This document shows, one piece after another, positions 21,710 to 29,362 of a DNA stretch of 31,365 nucleotides. How positions within the stretch are numbered: the stretch's first letter is position 1; each line of letters begins with the position of its first letter. Both the position numbers and the translations under genes were made by a program. Source of the DNA: a virus. The notes beneath the pieces were generated by a model. The model was not told where the DNA came from. It saw only the letters and a list, made by a program, of their open reading frames with translations, and did no database searches. The DNA lies in IMG/VR virus record IMGVR_UViG_3300030060_004475, positions 1-31,365 of that record; one strand, 5' to 3'.

Positions 21710-22000
21710 ATGGAAAAAAATTTTAATGGATGGACAAATTATGAAACTTGGAAGGTGAATCTTGAATTCTTTAGTAAGAATTATGAAATGTATATTGAAG
21801 TTTTAGATTTTGAAGAAGATTCACAAAGCAAAGAACATAAAATCTGTGATAGGCTTGAAATGGATTTTGTAAACTTTATAGATGAAAAAGTAGATGATCC
21901 TGTTTTATCTTCTATATGTTATCATTTTGCAAGTAAAATAAATTATTATGAAATAGCTTTGCATATTGTTGAAGAGCATTCAGAAGATAAAGTTCAATAA
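21710..22000 (+). CDS. Small NGWTNYETW-family protein (DUF7249-like)
   Basis: 96 residues. The N-terminus MEKNFNGWTNYETWKVNLEF matches a widespread phage/plasmid family with N.GWTNYETW.VNLW. The rest is acidic and helical. It has its own promoter-like sequence upstream and a terminator downstream, so it is a single-gene unit inserted between terminase and tail genes, as moron-like genes are. Function unknown, though counter-defence or regulatory roles have been suggested for accessory units of this sort (inference). Confidence 0.7.
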   Translation: MEKNFNGWTNYETWKVNLEFFSKNYEMYIEVLDFEEDSQSKEHKICDRLEMDFVNFIDEKVDDPVLSSICYHFASKINYYEIALHIVEEHSEDKVQ

Positions 22001-22067
22001 AAATTATTATATTTGAAAGGATTTAGGTATAAATCATAATTTTTTCATTTGGTTTTTAGTGATTAGT

Positions 22068-22099
22068 AAGGGGAACAGAAATGTTCCTCTTTTTTTTTA
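22068..22099 (+). terminator. Strong intrinsic terminator before tail genes
   Basis: AAGGGGAACA (22068-22077), GAAA loop, TGTTCCTCTT arm with one G-T pair, followed by a T-run to 22098. Its core is GGAACA/TGTTCC. It closes the 21710-22000 unit and precedes the tail operon promoter by 16 nt. Confidence 0.9.
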
Positions 22100-22114
22100 A
22101 ATTAGCATAGATAA

Positions 22115-22127
22115 ACGTTATTATATT
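22115..22127 (+). promoter_or_regulatory. Putative late promoter: ACGTTAT element 13 nt before ATG
   Basis: ACGTTAT at 22115-22121 followed by TATATT and the ATG at 22128. It sits right behind the terminator 22068-22099, so new initiation is required here. Leads the tail operon (22128-31128 and onward across the join). Confidence 0.7.
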
Positions 22128-22781
22128 ATGAAGCTAGATGTATTAGTACCAACTAAAATGTCAGAAATAACATTGAAACAGTTTACGGATATTGTTTCGA
22201 TTGAAGAAAAAAATGGCACAAATGAATTTCTAATGCAGAAGGTGGTTGAAATAATTTGCGGTATAGACTTAAAATCTGTGGCATTGATTGCATACAAAGA
22301 TGTAAAAGAAATTTTTGATCACGTTCAAGCATTATTAAATGAAAAAGCAGATTTCAAGAACAAATTTTCCCTCTATGGCAAAAAGTATGGTTTTATACCT
22401 CTGCTTGATGAGATGAGTTTTGGCGAATATATAGATATCAACGATAATTTTAAATCTTGGGAAACAATACATAAAGCTATGGCAGTTTTATACAGACCTA
22501 TAATCACAGAAAAAAATGATCTTTACTCAATTGAAGATTATGATGGCATAAAAAATTCAAACGTTTATTTAGATATGCCCATCGATGTTGTTCTAGGTGC
22601 GCAATTTTTTTTTCTAAATTTAGGAATGGAGTTGATGCAAATTACCCTGAACTCTTCGATTCAGGACAAGGACTTGAGCTTGGAAGAGAAGCAGGTTTTG
22701 CTAAAAAGTGGGGATGGTTTCAAAGCATCTTTGGACTCACTCAGGGAGATATTACAAAAGTCAAAAATATTACCGAATTGA
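22128..22781 (+). CDS. Tail assembly chaperone, short (frame-0) product
   Basis: 217 residues. Contains MSFGEYIDINDNFKSWETIHKAMAVLYRPII and the DMPIDVVLGAQFFFLNLGMEL stretch, a pattern I recall from the tail-gene cluster of Bacteroidota phages. Position after terminase and before tail completion and tape measure fits a tail assembly chaperone (lambda gpG-like). The FFF is encoded by T9 (22605-22613), where a -1 shift would join the 22613-22867 frame. Both frames downstream of the run look like real protein. Function by context, not motif-proven. Confidence 0.65.
   Translation: MKLDVLVPTKMSEITLKQFTDIVSIEEKNGTNEFLMQKVVEIICGIDLKSVALIAYKDVKEIFDHVQALLNEKADFKNKFSLYGKKYGFIPLLDEMSFGEYIDINDNFKSWETIHKAMAVLYRPIITEKNDLYSIEDYDGIKNSNVYLDMPIDVVLGAQFFFLNLGMELMQITLNSSIQDKDLSLEEKQVLLKSGDGFKASLDSLREILQKSKILPN
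22605..22613 (+). other. T9 slippery run, candidate programmed -1 frameshift site
   Basis: Frame-0 codons CAA TTT TTT TTT CTA contain the heptamer T TTT TTT, a canonical X XXY YYZ slippery sequence. The -1 frame is open from before the run through 22867, whereas the frame-0 product stops at 22781. No downstream pseudoknot was identified by eye. Confidence 0.6.
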
Positions 22782-22867
22782 ATATGCACGAATGTTTATT
22801 GTGGTTATGTTTTTTGAAAGAAAAAAACGATATAGAAGCTGATAAAATAAAAAGAAAATTCAAATGA
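22613..22867 (+). CDS. Frameshifted C-terminal extension of the tail assembly chaperone (gpGT-like)
   Basis: Reading in the -1 frame after the T9 run gives 84 codons ending at the TGA 22865-22867: NGVDANYPELFDSGQG, GREAGFAKKWGWFQSIFGLTQ, ELNMHECLLWLCFLKEKNDIEADKIKRKFK. The pattern (KKWGWFQSI..L..GDI...N.T.L..HE.L..L.F.KEK) is that of a real conserved tail protein. No ATG, GTG or TTG occurs in this frame before about 22781, so it cannot easily start on its own; a fused product of about 246 residues is expected. Its stop overlaps the next gene's ATG at 22864, coupling them. This copies the lambda G/GT logic. Confidence 0.65.
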   Translation, partial: SKFRNGVDANYPELFDSGQGLELGREAGFAKKWGWFQSIFGLTQGDITKVKNITELNMHECLLWLCFLKEKNDIEADKIKRKFK

Positions 22868-23334
22868 GCAATCGAGGTTCAAGAGCATACTATTTAATTA
22901 CAGATACATTAAAAGACCAATTGATTGCAGATGAATTTGTAAATACTGTCACGTTAGGAGATATAACAGAAGTAGATTTAAACAAGCAAACTATATTCCC
23001 TTTATCTCACATTATAATAAACAATGCAACTTATCAAGGTAATGTATGGTTGATGAATGTAACTGTCTTGGCTATGGATGTTGTGGATCAAAGCAAATTA
23101 GAAACAACAGATGTATTTTTAGAAAACAACAATGAACAAGATATATTAAACACTCAACTTGCTGTAATAAATAAACTTTTGGGCGTTATATCAAGGGGAA
23201 GCCTATATAGTGATAATTACCAATTGCAGGGTGATGCTTCTTGTGAGCCTTTTGTTGACAGGTTTGAAAATATGGTTACAGGATGGGCAGCAACTTTTGA
23301 TGTAGTGGTTAAAAATGATATAGATATTTGCTAA
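22864..23334 (+). CDS. Putative tail completion / terminator protein
   Basis: 156 residues, beta-rich with helices at the ends (AYYLITDTLKDQLIADEFVNTVTLGDITEVDLNKQTIFPLSHI). The VNTV..GDI.EVDL.KQT.FPL.HI pattern recurs in flavobacterial phages next to tail genes. By position it may be the tail terminator or a head-tail joining protein. Start on the stop of the frameshift product (ATGA); end overlaps the next ATG (TAATG). Confidence 0.55.
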   Translation: MSNRGSRAYYLITDTLKDQLIADEFVNTVTLGDITEVDLNKQTIFPLSHIIINNATYQGNVWLMNVTVLAMDVVDQSKLETTDVFLENNNEQDILNTQLAVINKLLGVISRGSLYSDNYQLQGDASCEPFVDRFENMVTGWAATFDVVVKNDIDIC

Positions 23335-23843
23335 TGGAATTGAAAAGATTAAGAGAGGAACTTGAAAAATTTGGCAAATATGTTGTGCAACAATCAAGAT
23401 CAAGACTTACAAAAAATTTGGGTAAAAATCAAAAAGGCACAACCTCATCAAAAGGGCAATTATATAGAAGTATTCAATATTTTATAGATGATGATCCCGC
23501 AGGATTAAGACTGTCTTTTGAGATGGAAGATTACGGTATGTATCAAGACAAGGGTGTAAGTGGAACAAAAAAGAAATACGATACACCTTTTAGTTATAAA
23601 TCAAAACAACCACCAACAAAAGCAATTGCAGATTGGGCGTTTCAAAAAAGGCTGCTAAGAGACAAAAAAGGTAAATTCAAAAAAGGAAGTTATCAAGCAT
23701 TAGGTTTTATAATTGCAAAGAGTATAAAAGAAAAAGGTTTGAAACCTAGTTTATTTTTTACAAGACCATTTGAAGCAGCCTTTAAAAGATTCCCTGATGA
23801 TCTTTCAAGTGGTTTAGGAGAAGATATATTCGAATTATTATGA
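23334..23843 (+). CDS. HK97 gp10-like neck/tail completion protein
   Basis: 169 residues from the ATG at 23334, which overlaps the previous stop (a TTG at 23328 would add two residues). Basic, with YRSIQYFIDDDPAGLRLSFEMEDYGMYQDKGVSGT, FSYKSKQPPTKAIADWAFQ, and SLFFTRPFEAAFKRFPDDL. The MEDYG.Y.DKGV.G strand and the RPF.....K.F end are typical of gp10-like neck or head-tail joining proteins. Structural, not enzymatic. Confidence 0.6.
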   Translation: MELKRLREELEKFGKYVVQQSRSRLTKNLGKNQKGTTSSKGQLYRSIQYFIDDDPAGLRLSFEMEDYGMYQDKGVSGTKKKYDTPFSYKSKQPPTKAIADWAFQKRLLRDKKGKFKKGSYQALGFIIAKSIKEKGLKPSLFFTRPFEAAFKRFPDDLSSGLGEDIFELL

Positions 23844-25357
23844 GTACAAAAATAAATGTAAGATCGCCTTATTATATTAGCTTCACGGAGCCTACAAAAC
23901 CGTCTCCTGCATTTACCTGCGCACACGCAAACTTGCAGAATTTCGCAGTTGATAATACTGGCGCAATAACTTTACCGATAACAGATTTTGGAGAAATAAC
24001 TGGTTTTACATCTACAGCAGCAGATTTTGCAAATGATAAATTTGGTGAAGTTTCATCGGATACATCACGCACAGTTTCATTCAATATATTAGTTCCTGAG
24101 GGTTTTTCTAATACAGGAAGTACAATACAATGTCCATCAACAGCGACACAAGTAGCTAAACCTGCAAGTTGTTCAAGTATTGTAGGAACAACAGGAAGTA
24201 TTTCAACACAAAATTTGGCTCTCAATGCTTCATCAACTGTAAGCTATAATTCAAATTTTAATGGTACTACATCTAGTTTTTTAGATGTTGCGTTTAATTA
24301 TACACAAGGGGCTTTGCATATTGCTTTAGATAGGGAAAATAAACAACTTACAATAACAGCAAAAAACAAAGCAGGGTCGTATAATGTAATAATAGAAAGA
24401 AGCGATTTGCCAAGTGGGTGTTTAGCAATACTAACAGTTCCTGTTGTTGTTTCTGCAAGTACAGCTTTTGATTGTACAGCAGCTAATTTGCAAGGTGGTG
24501 CTATTGCACAAGATGGTACACTTACACAGCCTTTAGCATTAGGCACAATAACAGCAACAAAAGAAACATCTGGTGGCGGTAGCGTAACAAGCGTTGCTGC
24601 AAATTCATCAAGTAGTTCTATAAGCAAGACATTATTTTATGATGTAACAGCGCCAGATGGTTTTACAAATACAGGTGCAACAATAGAATGTAGCGTTGCA
24701 TATACTCAAGATGGCACAGCGACAAGGGCTTTTGTATGTGGTGATATTGATTTTGATGAACAAGCAATTTTAATAACAGGTGAGGTAACGGCAGGGGTTG
24801 CTAAATTTCACGGTGCACCACAAGGCAGGGACGATGCTAATTTCTTTTTAACAATTAATAGCTTTACGCCTACAAAATTTGCAGTCGTAGGATCAAGAAC
24901 AACAAGAACAGTAAATTTCAAAGTTACAGTTCCAACAGGGTTTTCCAATTCGGGATCGGAATTATCTTGTGCTGTCAATCTAAAACAACCTGCAGGAGAT
25001 GTTATAGTAAATCCTTGTGCAAATAAATTAAACACTTTTTATGTAGGGGCTTTTAGAACTGACCAAGGTTTTGCTGCCGATCCTCCTGAGTCATTTAATA
25101 CTAAACAAGGTAGTGTGGTAACTTGGGAAGTGAAATCGGAAGTATCTGAATACTCGCAACTAGGTGGAGAAATTCTGTGCAATCACGTAGGCGGAATTTA
25201 TGATGGGGGAAATAACGAGTTTGTCTTTATAAATAAAACAAGAGGGTATAGTGATTCAACAGCACTTGAATATTATATAGTATTTGGATCGGCTTTTACA
25301 ATAAAAGCAGTATATGCAAAAGATTGGAACAGTAGACAAATTAGAAGGATAAGCTAA
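23840..25357 (+). CDS. Tail structural protein with three internal beta repeats
   Basis: 505 residues. N-terminus KINVRSPYYISF is a recurrent opening of tail proteins in this phage group. Three diverged repeats of about 80-90 residues, at about 24-104, 209-290 and 297-383, each begin with an AFxC strand and end with a conserved core: TVSFNILVPEGFSNTGSTIQC, TLFYDVTAPDGFTNTGATIEC, TVNFKVTVPTGFSNSGSELSC. Between the first two lies a different region (about 110-208) which contains an Ig-like stretch. Likely a distal tail or baseplate protein, or exposed domain for adhesion. Each repeat has two Cys. The stop overlaps the next ATG. Confidence 0.6.
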   Translation: MSTKINVRSPYYISFTEPTKPSPAFTCAHANLQNFAVDNTGAITLPITDFGEITGFTSTAADFANDKFGEVSSDTSRTVSFNILVPEGFSNTGSTIQCPSTATQVAKPASCSSIVGTTGSISTQNLALNASSTVSYNSNFNGTTSSFLDVAFNYTQGALHIALDRENKQLTITAKNKAGSYNVIIERSDLPSGCLAILTVPVVVSASTAFDCTAANLQGGAIAQDGTLTQPLALGTITATKETSGGGSVTSVAANSSSSSISKTLFYDVTAPDGFTNTGATIECSVAYTQDGTATRAFVCGDIDFDEQAILITGEVTAGVAKFHGAPQGRDDANFFLTINSFTPTKFAVVGSRTTRTVNFKVTVPTGFSNSGSELSCAVNLKQPAGDVIVNPCANKLNTFYVGAFRTDQGFAADPPESFNTKQGSVVTWEVKSEVSEYSQLGGEILCNHVGGIYDGGNNEFVFINKTRGYSDSTALEYYIVFGSAFTIKAVYAKDWNSRQIRRIS

Positions 25358-26343
25358 TGGCATTTGATAGAATAGATTTACAAATACATATATACACAGG
25401 AACTTCGGATTCTAATTCTTCGGATAATCTGCGGTATAGTCTCACAAAGCAACTTATCACAGGACAAACAAAAATTAATTTTGAGATAGCAGAACTTGTA
25501 AGGGACTATTTAGATATTGAATTCAATGACGATTATGTAAGCTATGCGGTATGGGTTTTTACAAGTGCATCTTTTTTTGATGAGGATGGTGTAGAATTTA
25601 CATACGGATCACCTAGCACAAGCACATTTATAGCACTCGATGGATATGGTTTCTTTGAGGATGGTGTCAATCCTGCACTTTCTACAAATGCTCTTATAAC
25701 AACTAATAAAATTTATTTACCAGAAAATACTGCAGGTAAAATACCAATATTTGCAGAGGGTGTTGGTAAAGTGGTGATTGATTCCGCAACAACAGAAATA
25801 ACTGATAGCGGTAATACAAATCAAAAAATACAGTACATAACAATTCCTGCAAATTCTTCTACTATTCAAGTATTTGATACGGATGATACAACGGTCAGAA
25901 AAACTATTACAATTACAAATGTATGCGAACCGAAATACACGCCTTTAAAAGTAACTTTTACAAACAAATACGGCGCTTTCCAAGATATATATTTTTTCAA
26001 AAAAACAACAGAAAGTTTTAGCGTAACGGATGAAGCATTCAAAAGAAATATTTTTGAAAATGCAGGTGTAACTTATGATATTTATAGAGGTCAAAGGGGC
26101 AGATATAATACAAATGCAATATCTACTTTAACGCTTAACACAGGGTTTGTTGATGAGGAATTTAATTCAGCAGTTGAAGAACTCTTTTTGAGCGAGAATG
26201 TTTTTATAAGGTTTGAAAACAATACATTGCCTGTAATTCCTAAGTCAAAAAATCTTACACTTAAAACAAGTCTTAATGACAAGCTGATAAATTATACGAT
26301 AGATTTTGAATTTGCATTTAACAAGATCAATAATGTCAGATGA
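25357..26343 (+). CDS. Putative distal tail / baseplate protein
   Basis: 328 residues, mostly beta (RIDLQIHIYTGT, LITGQTKINFEIAELVRDYLDIEF). Middle IgG-like part (YITIPANSSTIQVFDTDDTTVRKTITITNVCEPKYTPLKVTF), then NKYGAFQDIYFFKKTTESFSVTDEAFKRNI, a pattern seen in tail proteins of these phages. Directly precedes the large tail-tip protein, overlapping by 4 nt. I cannot give a precise role; a distal-tail or hub-accessory role is inferred from position. Confidence 0.5.
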   Translation: MAFDRIDLQIHIYTGTSDSNSSDNLRYSLTKQLITGQTKINFEIAELVRDYLDIEFNDDYVSYAVWVFTSASFFDEDGVEFTYGSPSTSTFIALDGYGFFEDGVNPALSTNALITTNKIYLPENTAGKIPIFAEGVGKVVIDSATTEITDSGNTNQKIQYITIPANSSTIQVFDTDDTTVRKTITITNVCEPKYTPLKVTFTNKYGAFQDIYFFKKTTESFSVTDEAFKRNIFENAGVTYDIYRGQRGRYNTNAISTLTLNTGFVDEEFNSAVEELFLSENVFIRFENNTLPVIPKSKNLTLKTSLNDKLINYTIDFEFAFNKINNVR

Positions 26344-29210
26344 TAAACTTACAGCTTTTTGTATTAAATACTGATGGAGATTCGTTTGATGAGGTTGAAT
26401 TGTATGACAATGAATCTGTAACCTATAAACAGTCCCTGCAAGATATAAGAGATATAAATAAATTGTTCTCGGACTTCAGCAGAACTTTTAGCGTACCTGC
26501 ATCAAAAAGAAATAATAAAATATTTCTGCATTTCCATAACTATTTTATTGCAGGATTTGATGCAAAGAGAAGAGTAAGTGCAAAATTGTTTTTGAATTAT
26601 GAACTTTATAAAACAGGGTTTATAAAATTAGAAGGAGCAACGACAAAAGATAATAAAGCATTCACATATAGACTAACTTTTTTTGGAAATGGATTAGTTT
26701 TAAAAAACATATTTAAAAAAGAAAAGTTATCTAGCCTTGCCCTTCTTACAGAGAAATTCAGTTTTGATTATACGTCTGCAAATGTTGTTGCTTTTTTGCA
26801 AGATGGTAAAGATGAGGAATTATCTATACCTAAAAGCATACCACCAACAACAGGATCAGAATCAATAGATATAGAAGATGCAATTGTATTTCCTTTGATA
26901 TCGCATACAAAAAGGATGATATATAATTCTGCAACAGGATATGCAGCACAAAGTGCTTTCGCAAATCTTGCAAATGTAACCAATGGGGGTTTAGATGTTA
27001 CAGAATTAAAACCTGCTATTAGGGTTCATTCTATTATAAAAGCTATTGAAAAATCATTCACAATCACAGGACGTAAAATAAGATTCTCAAATGATTTCTT
27101 TTCGCAGACAAATCTGCCTTATTATGATCTATACTTGTGGTTAAATAACAAAACAGGGAATTTGTTTGAGGACGAACCAAGATTGGAATTTTTTCAAAAC
27201 TTTGCTTGGACAGGCAATAAAACTGCAGACGATGGGGCAGGGGATACAAAAACAGATATAAAACATTCTGTTTTAGCATTAGATGGTGGAAATGCAATTG
27301 TTCCACATCCTAGACAAGAAGAATTATTTAATGATATCCTTGCGCAAAGGCAAAGGAAAGCAAGAATCACCATTGAAACAACAACGAGCCAATCCTTTGA
27401 TTTCGTTATTTTTAAAGATGGTGAAGAATTTTTAAAAGAAACTCTTACACAAAATGATGGAAGGGCTGTCATAGAAGAGACTGTTTTGCCAGATGGCGTT
27501 TACTCTTTTGCAATAAGTACATCAGTAGCTGTGCAATTTGAACTAATAATATTAGCAAAAAGAAGAAGAAGATTTGCGGGTAAAAAAAGAGCGTTCGAAT
27601 TTTCATCAACATTAACAACTGGCACAGATCGAAAAGTGATTGCTGCATTAGGTATGCCTGATATAACAATATTAGATTTTCTTACAGGACTGTTTAAAAT
27701 GTTTAACCTAACAGCATTTCAAGATGCAGACGGAACAATAAAAGTTCAAACGTTAGATAATTTTTTTAATTCAAGTACAAAAGTATTTGATGTTACAGAG
27801 TTTATTGATAAGGACACCGTACAGATAGATTCTGTAATTCCTTATAGAAAAATAGAATTTAAATACGAAGGCACAGATACGTTCCTTGCAAAATACCATA
27901 AAGACATAGCAAAAAAAGATTGGGGTGCGTTAAGTACAGCAGGAGAAAATGATAATTATGCTAATAAATTTGGTGATGATTATACTGTTGTGGTTCCTTT
28001 TGAGCATATGAAATTTGAAAAACTTATTGATATAAATGACGATAGTGATACAGGGATTCAGATTGGATGGTCTGTAGACGATAGTCAATCTGCATTTGTT
28101 GGGAAGCCTTTACTTTTTTATGCTGTTAAAAGCCCAATAACAGAAGAGATGAAGTTAATAAACTTTGATAGTAGTGCAACAACCTTAGCTGCAGGCACTA
28201 GTGTTTATATGCCAAGTAATTCTAGGGAGTTCGGTTCTGCTGTTACTGATTCTGCAAATTTGAATTACAATGCAGAAAGAAACGAGTTTAATGCTAAAGT
28301 TTTCAAAAACACTTTATTTGAGCAGTTCTATAAAAATTATATAACTGAAATATTTGATCCACAAAGAAGGATAACGAAAACGAAAGCCTTTTTGCCTTTA
28401 CGTATTTTATTGAATATTAAGTTGAATGATAAAATCCTTATTACAGATAAATTATATAAAATAAATAATCTAACAACAAACTTCGGCGAATTGTCAACCC
28501 AGCTAGAACTTATAAACACGCAAAATATTGTTGGTGAAGTTGTTGGTGGTGAGTTGAATTTTGATGAGAAACAAATTGTAATTGAAGGTAGTTGCGCTCA
28601 AGCAGATAGCACATCTGTGAAAGCAGACAATATAAGTATAACAGTAGATTGTGCAGGAGTTGCTGCGAGTGATGGTAGGGTTGATGTAGTTCACACAAAT
28701 GAAGGAACAGATGCAGAAAACAACGAGCCTGATAGAACAGATGGTGGAACAGGTGATCCTGTAGAAGTAACCGCACCTACTTTAAATGATCCTTTTGTAA
28801 CAATAGATTCCACTAAAATAAGGGTAGATGATACAACAAACACCGCTGATGCACTTGTAAGATCGGTGACATCATCCACATATCAAATTGGATATGAAGT
28901 TTTAACACTTGGTAAAATAGGTACAGCAGATAATTTAGATGCTTATGGATTCCTTATAAGCACAACGTCAAGCAAATTAGATGGCGTTGATATTGATACG
29001 ATTGCAGGGGTAAGTGGAGTAACAAAAATAAATTATGAAACAGAAACAAATGGAAAAAGACCTACTGTACCTTTATTTGTATCCTATAAAGAGAATAGTG
29101 CATCTTCAGGTGTAACATACTTCTTTAGGTTCTATGCAAGAACAAACACTTCAATTAATTTTAAAACAGCAGATGTGATAAGTGAAACAGAACAAATAAC
29201 AACATTATGA
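26340..29210 (+). CDS. Large tail tip / baseplate hub-like protein
   Basis: 956 residues, the largest protein in the window. N-terminal segment SFDEVELYDNESVTYKQSLQDIRDINKLFSDFSRTFSVPAS (about 15-55), then FIAGFDAKRRVSAKLFLNYELYKTGFIKLEGA, which recur in flavobacterial phage tail proteins. A central beta/alpha hub-like body (IDSVIPYRKIEFKYEGTDTF, about 500) and a Thr/Asp-rich C-terminal part (about 740-956; VTAPTLNDPFVTIDSTKIRVDD, GVTYFFRFYARTN) that resembles Ig/fibronectin-type domains able to bind the cell surface. Likely central tail tip. Ends with an ATGA coupling to a small ORF. Confidence 0.6.
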   Translation: MINLQLFVLNTDGDSFDEVELYDNESVTYKQSLQDIRDINKLFSDFSRTFSVPASKRNNKIFLHFHNYFIAGFDAKRRVSAKLFLNYELYKTGFIKLEGATTKDNKAFTYRLTFFGNGLVLKNIFKKEKLSSLALLTEKFSFDYTSANVVAFLQDGKDEELSIPKSIPPTTGSESIDIEDAIVFPLISHTKRMIYNSATGYAAQSAFANLANVTNGGLDVTELKPAIRVHSIIKAIEKSFTITGRKIRFSNDFFSQTNLPYYDLYLWLNNKTGNLFEDEPRLEFFQNFAWTGNKTADDGAGDTKTDIKHSVLALDGGNAIVPHPRQEELFNDILAQRQRKARITIETTTSQSFDFVIFKDGEEFLKETLTQNDGRAVIEETVLPDGVYSFAISTSVAVQFELIILAKRRRRFAGKKRAFEFSSTLTTGTDRKVIAALGMPDITILDFLTGLFKMFNLTAFQDADGTIKVQTLDNFFNSSTKVFDVTEFIDKDTVQIDSVIPYRKIEFKYEGTDTFLAKYHKDIAKKDWGALSTAGENDNYANKFGDDYTVVVPFEHMKFEKLIDINDDSDTGIQIGWSVDDSQSAFVGKPLLFYAVKSPITEEMKLINFDSSATTLAAGTSVYMPSNSREFGSAVTDSANLNYNAERNEFNAKVFKNTLFEQFYKNYITEIFDPQRRITKTKAFLPLRILLNIKLNDKILITDKLYKINNLTTNFGELSTQLELINTQNIVGEVVGGELNFDEKQIVIEGSCAQADSTSVKADNISITVDCAGVAASDGRVDVVHTNEGTDAENNEPDRTDGGTGDPVEVTAPTLNDPFVTIDSTKIRVDDTTNTADALVRSVTSSTYQIGYEVLTLGKIGTADNLDAYGFLISTTSSKLDGVDIDTIAGVSGVTKINYETETNGKRPTVPLFVSYKENSASSGVTYFFRFYARTNTSINFKTADVISETEQITTL

Positions 29211-29362
29211 TAAACGTAATTTTGGACTTGCTTGAAGTAGCAAAAAAAAATAAACAATCAGGGCGTTATATAAGTATAGCTTTGGGTAAAAATAAATTTC
29301 CTGATTCAATAAAAGAAACAAAAAAATTGCTTAGCAGAAAATTATGGAAAGACGCACAATAG
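29207..29362 (+). CDS. Small hypothetical protein between tail tip and tape measure
   Basis: 51 residues (MINVILDLLEVAKKNKQSGR, then YISIALGKNKFPDSIKETKKLLSRKLWKDAQ). Starts on the tail-tip stop (ATGA) and overlaps the tape-measure start by 19 nt. Basic and helical. The exact ATGA junction supports it, but it has no recognised family. It could be a chaperone for the tape measure or only a translational bridge. Confidence 0.5.
   Translation: MINVILDLLEVAKKNKQSGRYISIALGKNKFPDSIKETKKLLSRKLWKDAQ

Noticed and set aside
24298-24627. Antisense ORF of 109 codons opposite the repeat-containing tail protein
   Set aside because: Composition follows from the Thr/Ala-rich sense codons; no motif or promoter on the minus strand.
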